From NCBI GenBank assembly GCA_001801055.1, contig MGWP01000046.1:1-43575 (forward strand): a DNA stretch of 43,575 nucleotides, given 5' to 3'. Source of the stretch: Gallionellales bacterium GWA2_55_18 (lineage in GTDB: Bacteria; Pseudomonadota; Gammaproteobacteria; Burkholderiales; Gallionellaceae). The notes beneath the pieces were generated by a model. The model did not search any database and was not told where the DNA came from. It saw only the letters and a program-made list of their open reading frames with translations. The position numbers and the translations under genes are program-made. Positions 8,687 to 18,876 of the stretch are shown here, one piece after another; within the stretch, counting starts at the first letter, position 1, and every line of letters starts with the position of its first letter.

Positions 8687-9403
8687 TTACTTGAATAAAC
8701 TCTTGATTGCGCCGCCAACTTTGCTGGTCGCAGCTGCCAGACTATCGAAGCTAAAACCGGCGGTAAGTTTCTGCTTGAGCGCATCGGCAATGACCTGTCC
8801 AAGCTCCCCCGAGGTGACACCGCCCTTCGCTTTACCAATGTCATTGAGAACGATGTCCGGTAAAGGCACGGCAACGGTCTTGCCGGCAAGGATAGGCGCG
8901 CTGGCTTCGGCTTTCGCATCGCGAACAAGCAACTGTTCGACGATAAACTTCTTGCCGCCAGTGTTCTTTTCATCCGGTTTTGCAGAGCCCAGATAATTGG
9001 CGATGTTTTTCTGGATAGCATCGAAGTTAGTCATCTGCTCCCCCTTTTCATAGATCACGTTGGGGGCGGCGATGACAATCTTGCGTATCACGACGACATC
9101 CGTAGTTAGCGTGCTCATATCCACCACCACGTCGATCTTGGCTACTTTTAGCGCGTGCGATGTCTTGAATCCGGTCGGATTGCCAATCTCCAGATTGCTG
9201 ATGATGGTCTGCCCATCGGTGGTGCGAATTTCTACCGCACCGATCTTGAGGCTGGCTCCTGTCATGGCACTGCCATAGTGTTCGATGGCACTTTTGACCA
9301 AACCATCCAGTGAGCCGCGTAAAAAAAACGCTATACCCAAAAACAGCAGTACGGCGAGCGCGAAAGCCATCAGGCCTTTTTTTATCAGGTCATTTTTTGT
9401 CAT
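8687..9403 (-). CDS. AsmA/DUF748-like membrane-anchored protein
   Basis: Single N-terminal TM and AsmA-like pattern GASLKIGAVEIRTTDGQTIISNLEIGNPTGFKTSHALKVAKIDVVVDMSTL. Confidence 0.6.
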   Translation of the reverse strand: MTKNDLIKKGLMAFALAVLLFLGIAFFLRGSLDGLVKSAIEHYGSAMTGASLKIGAVEIRTTDGQTIISNLEIGNPTGFKTSHALKVAKIDVVVDMSTLTTDVVVIRKIVIAAPNVIYEKGEQMTNFDAIQKNIANYLGSAKPDEKNTGGKKFIVEQLLVRDAKAEASAPILAGKTVAVPLPDIVLNDIGKAKGGVTSGELGQVIADALKQKLTAGFSFDSLAAATSKVGGAIKSLFK

Positions 9404-9569
9404 GGCATAGTTTCCTTTAGTGGTTTATGTGCCGGAACTGCGCGATTTATCACGGCGCGGCTATAGTTTAAAATTGAATTACCCGCAATATCCGGCGGTT
9501 TGTGCAGCCGAATTATACCGGCTTATAAACTGGCAAGATTTACCCGCCAGGATGTCATTCGCCCAGATG

Positions 9570-10301
9570 TCATCCACCCAGATACGCGCTTTGTACGGCA
9601 TCGCTGCCGAGCAGTTCGCCAGACGCGCCGGATAAGGTGATTGCACCGCTTTCCATCACGTAGCCGCGCTTGGCGGTTTGTAAGGCAAGTTTGGCATTTT
9701 GCTCGACCAACAGGATGCTCATGCCAAGCGCTGCAATGTCGCGAATGGTTTCGAATATTTTTTGCACCATCAGCGGAGCCAGCCCCATGCTGGGCTCGTC
9801 CAGCATCAGCAGGCGCGGGTGGCTCATCAGCGCGCGCGCCATGGCGACCATCTGTTGCTCGCCGCCGGACAGCGTTCCGGCAAGCTGACCCCGGCGTTCG
9901 GCAAGGCGCGGGAATAAGGCGTACATGCGTTCCAGATCGGTGGCGATTTTGTGCCGGTCATTGCGGCTGTATGCGCCCATCAACAGATTCTCCGCAACAG
10001 TGAGCCGCGCAAATACGCCGCGCCCTTCTGGAACCAACGCCATACCCATCGCCACGCGCCGGTGTGCGGCGACATCGTTCAGGTTATTGCCGTCGTATTT
10101 GATTTGCCCGCCAGCGGGGTGAAGCAGACCAGCCAGCGTTTTCAGCATAGTGGTCTTGCCCGCGCCGTTACTGCCAATCAGCGCGACCAGTTCACCCGCC
10201 CAGATATGCAGGTCGATGCCTTTCACCGCATGGATGCCGCCGTAGGCAACTTGCAGGTTGCGGACTTCGAGCAGCGGTGGAAGATTGGCTTCATGTGCCA
10301 T
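9570..10301 (-). CDS. livF: Branched-chain amino acid-type ABC transporter ATP-binding protein LivF
   Basis: Walker A GSNGAGKTT, LSGGEQQ, LLMLDEPSMGLAP; likely start MAHEANLPP rather than the longer ORF start. Confidence 0.93.
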   Translation of the reverse strand: MAHEANLPPLLEVRNLQVAYGGIHAVKGIDLHIWAGELVALIGSNGAGKTTMLKTLAGLLHPAGGQIKYDGNNLNDVAAHRRVAMGMALVPEGRGVFARLTVAENLLMGAYSRNDRHKIATDLERMYALFPRLAERRGQLAGTLSGGEQQMVAMARALMSHPRLLMLDEPSMGLAPLMVQKIFETIRDIAALGMSILLVEQNAKLALQTAKRGYVMESGAITLSGASGELLGSDAVQSAYLGG

Positions 10302-10324
10302 CAAAGACCCTCTCACCCAGTTTT

Positions 10325-10422
10325 GTAGGTTGGGCAAAAGCCGAAGGCTGTGCCCAACGCGGCAATATGTTGGGCACGCTATGCCCTTCGATTAAGCTCA
10401 GGACACGCTTTGCCCAACCTAT
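10325..10422. repeat. Intergenic palindromic repeat (gtaggttgggcaaa...tttgcccaacctat)
   Basis: Inverted arms flank an imperfect palindrome between livF and livG. Confidence 0.75.
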
Positions 10423-10426
10423 GAAT

Positions 10427-11209
10427 TTATTCATCACCACCCCCGAGATAAGCGGCGATCACGCCGGGATTGAGGCGCACTTCTTCGGGTATGCCCTCGG
10501 CGATCTTTTTGCCGTAATCGAGCACCGCGACGCGGTCGCACAGCCCCATGATGAGTTTGACATCGTGCTCGATCAGCAGCACGGTGATGCCGCTGGCGCG
10601 AATCATCTGCAACAGCGCTTTGAGACTTTCGGTTTCGGTGGCATTCATGCCCGCCGCCGGTTCGTCGAGCGCCAGCAGCAGCGGATCGGTCGCCAGCGCG
10701 CGTGCAATTTCCAGGCGGCGCTGTTCGCCGTAAGAGAGATGCTTGGCCAGCGTTTGGCCGGGTTTTTCGATGCCCACATAATGCAGCAATTCACCGGCGC
10801 GTTTGGCGATGGCGCGTTCTTCGTTGCGCGTAGCCAGGTTGTGCAGCAACGCGCCGAACACCCCCGCACGGGTGCGCAAATGGCGACCGATCATCACGTT
10901 TTCCAGCGCGGTAAGATTGGCAAACAGGCGAATGTTCTGGAAAGTGCGCGCGATGCCGGCCTGCGCCAACACATGCGGTTTGCAAGCTTTATAACTATGG
11001 CCATTGAACTGGAATTCACCCGCATTCGCCTGATATAGCCCGGTGATGACGTTGAACAGCGTGGTCTTGCCCGCACCGTTCGGCCCGATCAGGCCGTAAA
11101 TTTCGCCGCGCCGGATGTGCAGCGACACATCGGACAATGCGCTCAACCCGCCGAACTGTTTGCCGATGGACGAGAGTTGCAACAAGGGGAGTGCGGCGAT
11201 GTTATTCAT
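10427..11209 (-). CDS. livG: ABC transporter ATP-binding protein LivG
   Basis: GPNGAGKTTLFNVITGLYQ, LSYGEQRRLEIARAL, LALDEPAAGMN. Confidence 0.93.
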   Translation of the reverse strand: MNNIAALPLLQLSSIGKQFGGLSALSDVSLHIRRGEIYGLIGPNGAGKTTLFNVITGLYQANAGEFQFNGHSYKACKPHVLAQAGIARTFQNIRLFANLTALENVMIGRHLRTRAGVFGALLHNLATRNEERAIAKRAGELLHYVGIEKPGQTLAKHLSYGEQRRLEIARALATDPLLLALDEPAAGMNATETESLKALLQMIRASGITVLLIEHDVKLIMGLCDRVAVLDYGKKIAEGIPEEVRLNPGVIAAYLGGGDE

Positions 11210-12300
11210 GCCGCTTCATCCGTATCCAGCTCGCGGCGCCGCACGCGCGACGGCAACAGCCCGGCGGGGCGATACAGCATCATCACGATCAGCGCGCCGC
11301 CGAACAGCAGCATGCGCAAACTCTCCGGGTCGACTACTGTCTTGCCGAACAGCGCCTGCTGCAATGGCACGATACCGTGACGTAACACTTCCGGCAACAG
11401 TGCCAGCAACACGCCGCCGAGAATTACCCCGGCGATGTTGCCCATGCCGCCCAGCACTACCATGCACAGCACCATGATGGATTCCATCAGGCTGAAACTT
11501 TCCGGGCTGACGAAGCCCTGAAATCCGGCAAACAATGTGCCGGATACGCCGCCGAACATTGCACCCATCGCGAACGCCAGCAGCTTGAGGTTGCGCGTGT
11601 TGATGCCCATCGCGGAAGCGGCGACCTCGTCCTCGCGAATCGCCATCCACGCACGACCGATGCGCGATTTCTCCAGCCGCCGCGAAATAAATATCACCAG
11701 CGCGGTAAAGGCGAGGAACAAGTAGAAATACAGGTGTACCGATGGCAGCGTAATGCCGAAGATTTCCTGCGAGGCATTCAGCGATACATCCGCTACCCTG
11801 ATCGGATCGATGCGGCTGATGCCCTGCGGGCCATTGGTCAGGTTGAGCGGAGCATTCAGATTGTTCAGGAAGATGCGGATGATCTCGCCGAAGCCGAGCG
11901 TGACGATGGCGAGATAATCGCCGCGCAAGCGCAACGTCGGCGCGCCGAGCAATACGCCGAAACCGCCCGCCACCAAGGCCGCCAGCGGCAGCACGATCCA
12001 GAATGGCAGATGCACGCCGCCGGGAAATAATGATGGGAACGCCAGTGCCAGATGCGGCGATCCGGTCAGCGCGTAGCAATACGCGCCCACCGCGAAGAAG
12101 GCGATGTAGCCCAGATCTAGCAGCCCCGCCAAGCCGACCACGATGTTCAGTCCGAGCGCCAGCATGATGTAAAGCATCGCGAAATCCGCGATGCGCACCC
12201 AGCCGCGCCCGAGCAATGCGTCGGTGACAAATGGCAACAGCAGCAATGCGGCGAGCGCCAGCCAGAATACAATTTTCGCACGTTGGACAGGCAGCTTCAT
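11206..12300 (-). CDS. livM: ABC transporter permease LivM
   Basis: GLNIVVGLAGLLDLGYIAFFAVGAY, TLRLRGDYLAIVTLGFGEIIRI; likely start MKLPVQRAK; 4-nt overlap with livG. Confidence 0.93.
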   Translation of the reverse strand: MKLPVQRAKIVFWLALAALLLLPFVTDALLGRGWVRIADFAMLYIMLALGLNIVVGLAGLLDLGYIAFFAVGAYCYALTGSPHLALAFPSLFPGGVHLPFWIVLPLAALVAGGFGVLLGAPTLRLRGDYLAIVTLGFGEIIRIFLNNLNAPLNLTNGPQGISRIDPIRVADVSLNASQEIFGITLPSVHLYFYLFLAFTALVIFISRRLEKSRIGRAWMAIREDEVAASAMGINTRNLKLLAFAMGAMFGGVSGTLFAGFQGFVSPESFSLMESIMVLCMVVLGGMGNIAGVILGGVLLALLPEVLRHGIVPLQQALFGKTVVDPESLRMLLFGGALIVMMLYRPAGLLPSRVRRRELDTDEAA

Positions 12301-12375
12301 GGCTCGCCCTTTGATGCGCCTGTATGCACACCAGCGATGGGCGTAATTCGATTGTGCAATAAAAAGCGCCACACC

Positions 12376-12434
12376 GTAGGGTGCGTTTCACGCACCACCT
12401 TTGCTACAACGCTGGTGCGTGGAACGCACCCTAC
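12376..12434. repeat. Palindromic repeat (gtagggtgcgtttcacgcacca...tggtgcgtggaacgcaccctac)
   Basis: Near-perfect inverted arms between livM and livH. Confidence 0.85.
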
Positions 12435-12441
12435 AAGAGCT

Positions 12442-13365
12442 TTAAGCGCGTTCGGCAATACGTTCTCCCAATAATCCCGACGGCCTGAACACCAGCACCG
12501 CAATCAGTACGAAAAAGGCGAACACATCCTGATAATGGCTGCCGAGAAACCCGCCGGTCATGTCGCCGATGTAACCCGCGCCCAGACTCTCGATCAGGCC
12601 GAGCAGCAGCCCGCCCAGCATCGCGCCGCGCAGGTTGCCGATGCCGCCCAACACCGCGGCGGTGAAGGCCTTCAGGCCGAGCAGGAAGCCCATGTAATAG
12701 TGCGCCAGACCATAGTTGGCGCTGACCATCAAGCCCGCCACGGCGGCCAGCGCCGAACCGAGCATGAAGGTGATGGAAATCACCCGGTTGATGTCCACGC
12801 CCATCAGTTGTGCGGCATGCTGGTTCTCGGCCACGGCGCGCATCGCGCGCCCGAGCCGGGTGCGGTGCACCACCACCATCAAGCCCGCCATGATCGCCAA
12901 GGCCATGATGAAGATGATGATCTGGATATCGTTGATGATCGCACCGCCGATCAGGTGCGGCTGATTGGCGATCAGTTGCGGAAAGGCGTGATACTGGCGC
13001 CCCCAGACCATCATGGCGAGATTCTGCAATACGATGGATACGCCGATCGCGGTGATCAGCGGCGCGAGGCGCGGCGCATGGCGCAACGGGCGGTAGGCGA
13101 TACGCTCGATACCGTAACCCAGCACCATGCAGCCCAGCATCGCCAGAATCAGGCTGATCGGCAACGCCAGCAACGGCGGCACGCCCCAGCCCAGCAACGC
13201 GGTCAGCGCAGAAAGCGCCAGCATCGCGCCGACCATCACCACTTCGCCATGCGCGAAGTTGATCAGGCCGAGGATGCCGTACACCATGGTGTAGCCGAGC
13301 GCGACCAGCGCGTAAACGCTGCCTTGCACCAGCCCGTTGATTATTTGCTGGAGAAGAATTTCCAT
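12442..13365 (-). CDS. livH: ABC transporter permease LivH
   Basis: QIINGLVQGSVYALVALGYTMVYGILGLINFAHGEVVMVGAM. Confidence 0.95.
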   Translation of the reverse strand: MEILLQQIINGLVQGSVYALVALGYTMVYGILGLINFAHGEVVMVGAMLALSALTALLGWGVPPLLALPISLILAMLGCMVLGYGIERIAYRPLRHAPRLAPLITAIGVSIVLQNLAMMVWGRQYHAFPQLIANQPHLIGGAIINDIQIIIFIMALAIMAGLMVVVHRTRLGRAMRAVAENQHAAQLMGVDINRVISITFMLGSALAAVAGLMVSANYGLAHYYMGFLLGLKAFTAAVLGGIGNLRGAMLGGLLLGLIESLGAGYIGDMTGGFLGSHYQDVFAFFVLIAVLVFRPSGLLGERIAERA

Positions 13366-13390
13366 AAACTAAAAAAGCAGTAATTGATCC

Positions 13391-13442
13391 ACGAAAGTGC
13401 GCCCTGCCGGGCGCACCAACGAAAAACGCGCCTTGCGGCGCG
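13391..13442 (-). terminator. Composite terminator/palindrome element, copy 3
   Basis: On - strand: CGCGCC-gcaa-GGCGCG + TTTTT, then gtgcgcccggcagggcgcac; downstream of the PsiF-like gene. Confidence 0.7.
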
Positions 13443-13490
13443 CTTCCCTGCGAACAAGCGTGGGGGTGTTCCTCGGAGGCACCATTGACG

Positions 13491-13847
13491 CTATCCCTTA
13501 AGGCAAGAACTCATGAATGCCTTGCGCTCGCCACCTTTCAGGGCTTTTGATTTGGCTTCCTCGTTACAGTGTTTCATCTTGTCCTGCTGTTTGACAGGTG
13601 CGGCAGCGGCACTTGCGACCGGTTTGGTTTCGGCGTGGCCGACTTTTTTATCCGCAACAGCAGGAGCCGTATCGGCTTTCAACATGTAATCCTTGGACAA
13701 ACACTTCTTCATGAACGCCTTGCGTTCGTCACCCTTCATGCCTGTCGCTTCCTTGCTACAACCTTTCATCTTTTCGCCAGCCGCAAAAGCCGGAGCTGAA
13801 ACGGTAAATGCAAAACCCAAACATGACAGCAGAATCATTTTCTTCAT
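13491..13847 (-). CDS. PsiF-repeat family secreted protein
   Basis: Signal peptide MKKMILLSCLGFAFTVSAPAFAA and two PsiF-like repeats (KMKGCSKEATGMKGDERKAFMKKCLS; KMKHCNEEAKSKALKGGERKAFMSSCLKG). Confidence 0.85.
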   Translation of the reverse strand: MKKMILLSCLGFAFTVSAPAFAAGEKMKGCSKEATGMKGDERKAFMKKCLSKDYMLKADTAPAVADKKVGHAETKPVASAAAAPVKQQDKMKHCNEEAKSKALKGGERKAFMSSCLKG

Positions 13848-13953
13848 GAAAATCCCCTTTTGATTTGGTAACAGCATTATGTTTCCCCGTGCGGATGAAA
13901 CGCTTTCATTATAGTCGCGGGGTGGAATTACACCAGAGATATCAGCTTGTACC

Positions 13954-14661
13954 CTACGTGCATAATCCATCAATCCAACACGCATATAACCGCTTCGCAA
14001 CCTTTTGCAGTTGGGGCAGGTTATCCGTTATTTGCCGCTGCATTTCTGTGGTGGATTGCACCGCCGGACTGGCGCTGGCGGCGACAATTTCATCCGCACC
14101 GGCTTCGCACCAGGAGGCGATCATCGCGGCGGTCATCTCGACATGGCATTGTAGCGCAAGGTGTTTACCGATGGCATAGGCCTGATTGGTGCAATACGCG
14201 CTGGACAGCAGATGCACCGCGCCTTGCGGCAGGCTGAAGGTTTCGCCGTGCCAGTGGAATGCGTTGAAATTTTGCACCTCGCCGAACCAGTTACGTGCAG
14301 TGCCATTGTTCGCCACCGTCACTTCGCCCCAGCCGATTTCCTTCACCGGGTTGCGCGACACCGTGCCGCCCAGTGCCTTGGAAATGAGCTGCCCGCCGAG
14401 GCAATGTCCCAGCACGGGAATATCCCTGGTTGCCGCCTCGTGGATCAAGGCCAGCACCGGAGCTATCCATGGCAGGTCGTCGTTGACGCTCATCGGCCCG
14501 CCCATGAATACCAGCCCGGAATACGCCTCTGTGGAATGCGGCACGGTCTCGCCCGCATCGATGGCGATCAATCGCCACGGGATTTGTCGTTCGTCGAGGA
14601 ATTCGGCCAGATAGCCTGGGCCTTCGGTGGGTGTGTGGCGGAAGATGGCGATGGGTTTCAT
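13954..14661 (-). CDS. Class I glutamine amidotransferase-like protein
   Basis: GLVFMGGPMSVNDDLPW, nucleophile motif VLGHCLGGQLISKALGG, FHWHGETFSLP. Confidence 0.9.
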   Translation of the reverse strand: MKPIAIFRHTPTEGPGYLAEFLDERQIPWRLIAIDAGETVPHSTEAYSGLVFMGGPMSVNDDLPWIAPVLALIHEAATRDIPVLGHCLGGQLISKALGGTVSRNPVKEIGWGEVTVANNGTARNWFGEVQNFNAFHWHGETFSLPQGAVHLLSSAYCTNQAYAIGKHLALQCHVEMTAAMIASWCEAGADEIVAASASPAVQSTTEMQRQITDNLPQLQKVAKRLYACWIDGLCT

Positions 14662-14664
14662 GTT

Positions 14665-14737
14665 TTTGTAGGGGCGCGATTCATCGCACCCGTTTGCGTG
14701 TTAAAAAATGGGACGCGATAAATCGCGCCCCTACAAA
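14665..14737. repeat. Palindromic repeat (tttgtaggggcgcgatt...aatcgcgcccctacaaa)
   Basis: Inverted arms; right arm contains the folE2 stop codon. Confidence 0.85.
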
Positions 14738-15531
14738 GTTTTATCACGCTCGATCAGCGCATAGGCGGAATGATTGTGGATCGATTCAAAATTTTCCGAT
14801 TCCACAATATAGGCGTCGATGCGCTCGTCGGCGTTCAGTACCGCCGCCACGTCGCGCACCATGTCCTCGACAAACTTGGGGTTGTCGTAGGCGCGTTCCG
14901 TGACGAATTTCTCATCGGGCCGTTTCAGCAGGCCGAACAGTTCGCAGGAAGCCTGTTCCTCGGCGATGCGCACCACTTCTTCGATCCACACGAAACGGTT
15001 GGTGCGCAGCGTAAGCGTGACGTGTGAACGTTGGTTGTGCGCGCCGCGTTCGGAAATCTTCTTGGAGCAGGGGCACAGGCTGGTGACCGGCACCACCACC
15101 TTCATCGTGACGCGCGCCTTGCCGTTAATCACCTCGCCGATCAGTATCACGTCGTAATCGAGCAGGCTATGCACACCGGACACCGGTGCCGTCTTATTCA
15201 CAAAATACGGGAAGCTCATTTCGATATAGCCGGATTTTGCCTCTAGGCGGGTCACCATTTCATGCAAAATACTCTCGAAGGATTCAACAGAGATTTCGCG
15301 CTCATGCTCGTTGAGTATCTCGACAAAGCGCGACATGTGCGTACCCTTGAAATTGTGCGGCAGGTGCACATACATGTTGAAGGTGGCGACAGTGTGCTGC
15401 ACGCCGATGCTCTGATCTTTCACCTTGACCGGATGGCGGATGCCTTTGATGCCGACGCGATTAATCGCCAGATGGCGCATATCGACTGAATTTTGCACAT
15501 CGGCGATGGGAGGTTTCACTGGGGCGTTCAT
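14731..15531 (-). CDS. folE2: GTP cyclohydrolase FolE2 (type IB)
   Basis: [56 protein letters not shown]; likely start MNAPVKPP. Confidence 0.95.
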   Translation of the reverse strand: MNAPVKPPIADVQNSVDMRHLAINRVGIKGIRHPVKVKDQSIGVQHTVATFNMYVHLPHNFKGTHMSRFVEILNEHEREISVESFESILHEMVTRLEAKSGYIEMSFPYFVNKTAPVSGVHSLLDYDVILIGEVINGKARVTMKVVVPVTSLCPCSKKISERGAHNQRSHVTLTLRTNRFVWIEEVVRIAEEQASCELFGLLKRPDEKFVTERAYDNPKFVEDMVRDVAAVLNADERIDAYIVESENFESIHNHSAYALIERDKTL

Positions 15532-15920
15532 GGCGGCACTTCTTGAATAACTCGGTAGCAATTATAACCTTAGAGCCTCAAAGCATCAGGCCCTTTCAAA
15601 TAAAATGGCGGCTCCATTGTGGCAATACTCCCCCATATTTATCTGTTCTTGCTGTTACCCTGAAAGCGAAAAGATAGTAGCGCTGGGCGGGTGAACGGAA
15701 GTACAGTCTGTATCAGAGTTTTCATCGCCCCGTATCCTTTCGTCACCCGATAGGTGAGTGTCTCGATAACCGCAACTCTACCGGATCGCAGGACAGGCGG
15801 GGCTTCTAATTCATCTGGGGAAATTCAATCGCAGGATTTGGGTTCTATGGTGGGAGAGAGAGGGGGGTGCAGAAGTGATAAAAGCTGGATTTATAGAGAT
15901 TCCATTATGAGCCACCCCGC

Positions 15921-16781
15921 ATGAAATCCTCCTGGATGCTGGTCGCCGGACTGCTGTTCGGCGGCATGGGCGTATTCGTCAAGCTCGGCGTGCCATATTT
16001 TTCGCATATCGAGCTGGTGTTCTACCGTTCGATCTTCGGCCTGCTGCTGGTTTATGGCATCATGCGCCAGCAGCGCATCAGCCTTGCCACGCAACACTGG
16101 CGCGCCCACCTGTGGCGCGGCATTTCCGGCTCGGTGGCACTCGCGCTGTTCTTCTACTGCATCACCGTGCTGCCGCTCGCCACCGCCGTTACACTCAACT
16201 ACACCGCGCCGCTGTTCCTTACTATCCTCATCATGCTGGTGTTCAAGGAGAAATTCCATCTGCCTCTGACCATCGCCATTGGCCTTGGATTTTGTGGCGT
16301 GGTGTTGCTGCTGCAACCGACGCTCCAGCAGGACCAGTTACTGCCCGGTTTGCTCGGCCTGATCTCCGGCTTCCTCGCAGGGGTCGCCTACCTCAACGTC
16401 AGGCATCTCGCCGTGATCGGCGAGCCGGATACGCGTACCGTGTTCTATTTCAGCCTGGTCGCCACCCTCGGTAGCGGTGTATGGATACTGTTCGACACCG
16501 TGCATGTGGTCACGATGCAAGGCTTCGCGGTTTTGCTCGGATTGGGCAGCTCTGCCACCCTTGCGCAACTTGCAATGACGCGCGCCTATCGCACTGGCAA
16601 GACACTGGTGGTCGGTAGCCTTGCATACAGCACCATCGTGTTCGCCAGTCTGTTCGGCATGCTGCTGTGGGGCGAGACCCTGAGTTTATCCAGTTGGCTA
16701 GGCATGGCGTTCATCATCGCCAGCGGTGTGCTAAGCTTGCGTCTGTCGCCTCAATACCAGTTAGAAAAAGGAAAAATATGA
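15921..16781 (+). CDS. EamA/DMT-superfamily transporter
   Basis: About 10 TM helices, GLLFGGMGVFVKLGVPYFSHIELVFYRSIFGLLLV, ATAVTLNYTAPLFLTIL. Confidence 0.9.
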   Translation: MKSSWMLVAGLLFGGMGVFVKLGVPYFSHIELVFYRSIFGLLLVYGIMRQQRISLATQHWRAHLWRGISGSVALALFFYCITVLPLATAVTLNYTAPLFLTILIMLVFKEKFHLPLTIAIGLGFCGVVLLLQPTLQQDQLLPGLLGLISGFLAGVAYLNVRHLAVIGEPDTRTVFYFSLVATLGSGVWILFDTVHVVTMQGFAVLLGLGSSATLAQLAMTRAYRTGKTLVVGSLAYSTIVFASLFGMLLWGETLSLSSWLGMAFIIASGVLSLRLSPQYQLEKGKI

Positions 16782-17125
16782 TCACCATCGAACAAACCGA
16801 TAACCTCGTCAACGTCGCCATTCTCGGCGAATTCACCCTCGCCGATTTCAAGGCGTTTGAAGAGCAGTCACTGTACAAACTCGAATCTCCCGGCCCGCTG
16901 AATCTGTTGTTCGACCTGCGCACGATGATCGACTACACCGTAGACGTGGCGTGGGAAGAAATCAAGTTCTTTAGCCGCGAACACAACCACGACTTCAGCA
17001 AAATCGCCGTCGTCACCACCGACCAGTGGCTTACCTGGCAAGCATGGCTGTCGCGCCTGTTCATCGATGCCGAAATTTGCGTGTTTACCGATTATGATGA
17101 GGCGCTGGACTGGGTGCAGGGCTAG
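16778..17125 (+). CDS. SpoIIAA-like/STAS-like protein
   Basis: MITIEQTDNLVNVAILGEFTLADFKAFEEQ...LLFDLRTMIDYTVDVAWEEIKF; ATGA overlap with the preceding gene. Confidence 0.8.
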   Translation: MITIEQTDNLVNVAILGEFTLADFKAFEEQSLYKLESPGPLNLLFDLRTMIDYTVDVAWEEIKFFSREHNHDFSKIAVVTTDQWLTWQAWLSRLFIDAEICVFTDYDEALDWVQG

Positions 17126-17143
17126 CGTAGCGCATCGTTTGAT

Positions 17144-17306
17144 CCTAGAAAAAGCAGTTGTCTACGAAAGTCACGAAAAACACGAACAAGTTCAAAGGAT
17201 TTCATGCTGCTAATGAATACCCAATGGGTGAGTCGCCAAGCCAATGCAACTTATTGTTTTATTTCGTGCTTTTTGTGTTTTTCGTGGATGAATTGCTGTT
17301 TTTAGG
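17144..17306. repeat. MITE-like element with imperfect TIRs ('cacgaaaaacacgaa' family)
   Basis: cctagaaaaagcagttgtctacgaaagtcacgaaaaacacgaa ... ttcgtgctttttgtgtttttcgtggatgaattgctgtttttagg: terminal arms are approximate reverse complements. Confidence 0.7.
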
Positions 17307-17426
17307 TTGAATCTACAAATGCTTGTATAGCCCAGCAAATCTAAAATCAAAAGCTATCCTGATTAGCCACGAAACTCCGCTGTGTGTTTTTTGAACTATG
17401 GTGGCGTCTCTTGCAGGTCTTCCTCT

Positions 17427-18125
17427 CTAAGCCAAATCAAACAGCAACACTTCCGCATCATTCCCCGCCGCAAGGCTGACGCGCTCCTCGCCGACATACA
17501 TCAGCGCGTCGCCCGCAGCCAATTCATGCCCGTTGGCCTGCACACTGCCGCGCGCGACATGCAGGTAGACTCTGCGCCCGGCGGCGATGGGATAGTCCAG
17601 CGTCTCGGCGCCGTCCAGCAGCGCCGCCGACAGCTGCGCATCCTGGTGGATGCGCAGCGAACCGTCCGCCGCATCGGGCGATACCAGCAGGCACCAGCGT
17701 CCGCGCTTCGTTTCTTCCGGGAATGTTTTCTGCCAGTAGCCCGGCGAAAGCCATTGCTCGTTCGGCATGATCCAGATTTGCAGCAGATGCACCGCTTCGC
17801 TGTCGGACGGGTTGAATTCGCTGTGCTGCACGCCGCTGCCGGCGCGCATCAGTTGGATCTCACCGCTATGGATGTCCTCGCCGTTGTCCATGCTGTCGCG
17901 GTGGCGCAGCCGACCGGACAGGATGTAGGTGACGATCTCCATATCGCGGTGGCCGTGCGTATCGAAGCCGGTTCCGGGCTGCACGATGTCTTCGTTGATG
18001 ACGCGTAGCGCGCCGAAGCGTATGTGGGCGGGATCCTGGTAGTCGGCGAAGGAGAAGCTGTGCCAGCTTTCCAGCCAGCCGTGATTGGCGTAACCGCGCG
18101 AGTCTGCCTTGCGTAAGGTGATCAT
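17427..18125 (-). CDS. Pirin family protein (YhaK-like)
   Basis: RGYANHGWLESWHSFSFADYQDPAHIRFGALRVINEDIVQPGTGFDTHGHRDMEIVTYILSG. Confidence 0.95.
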   Translation of the reverse strand: MITLRKADSRGYANHGWLESWHSFSFADYQDPAHIRFGALRVINEDIVQPGTGFDTHGHRDMEIVTYILSGRLRHRDSMDNGEDIHSGEIQLMRAGSGVQHSEFNPSDSEAVHLLQIWIMPNEQWLSPGYWQKTFPEETKRGRWCLLVSPDAADGSLRIHQDAQLSAALLDGAETLDYPIAAGRRVYLHVARGSVQANGHELAAGDALMYVGEERVSLAAGNDAEVLLFDLA

Positions 18126-18259
18126 GACAAGCCTCCATCAAGCGGGGGTGCATGCGGCTCGGGAAAAAACAGACCGGGGTGAACTTGTAAACCACGGCAT
18201 TGCGAACTGCTCTACAACGCCGGGGTTGTTGCATCACCCCAGCCTACAGATCGTTGGAC

Positions 18260-18865
18260 TCAGTTCTCTAAATAATCGACGAGGATACCGCTGGTAAGGC
18301 GAAGACGCTGGCTGAGCAGTTGCGCTATTTTGAGCAGCAGTTTTGCCGAGAGCGCCGGTTTTTCGCGCATGATCTGCAAGAAATTTTGCTGGGTCAACAC
18401 AGCCAGAGTAGACGGTTCGATGGCTACGGCGGTGGCGGAGCGCGGCTCACCGTCCACGATCGTCATTTCACCCAGACTGCGTCCCGCATATACCGTTGTG
18501 ACGGTTTTATCGACACGCTGGGTGTTTTCCTTGTGGATTTCCAGTTTGCCTTGCAGCACGATGCACATGAAGTCGCCCCGGTCGCCTTCGCGGAACAGGA
18601 CACCGCCCGGCGCGGCGCGGTAAAGTTCGACATAACCGGATAACGCCTCGATCAGCGACCACTCGAGATCCTTGAACATCTGCACTTTTTCGAGCATGCC
18701 AGCAATCCGGGCCAAGGCTGCCGAGCTTGGTTTTTGCGGATGCGTGCGGCGATCCTGGGTTGCCCCGGAAGATTGCTGGCGGCGTTCCGGAAATTCTGTA
18801 TTCAGCTTTTCCGGATCCAGTAATTCAAGCGATTCCAGCGGCGATTTGTTGGGGCTCAATGACAT
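18260..18865 (-). CDS. Stand-alone cyclic nucleotide-binding domain protein
   Basis: LFREGDRGDFMCIVLQGKLEIHKENTQRVDK...AGRSLGEMTIVDGEPRSATAVA (CAP_ED cassette); likely start MSLSPNKSP. Confidence 0.85.
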   Translation of the reverse strand: MSLSPNKSPLESLELLDPEKLNTEFPERRQQSSGATQDRRTHPQKPSSAALARIAGMLEKVQMFKDLEWSLIEALSGYVELYRAAPGGVLFREGDRGDFMCIVLQGKLEIHKENTQRVDKTVTTVYAGRSLGEMTIVDGEPRSATAVAIEPSTLAVLTQQNFLQIMREKPALSAKLLLKIAQLLSQRLRLTSGILVDYLEN

Positions 18866-18876
18866 ATCTTTTGATC

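Noticed and set aside
11216-12391. 391-aa ORF in another frame on the livM strand
   Set aside because: Arg/Ala-rich shadow frame; livM matches a known permease family.
12535-13383. 282-aa ORF opposite livH
   Set aside because: His/Gln/Arg-rich antisense translation; livH is unmistakable.
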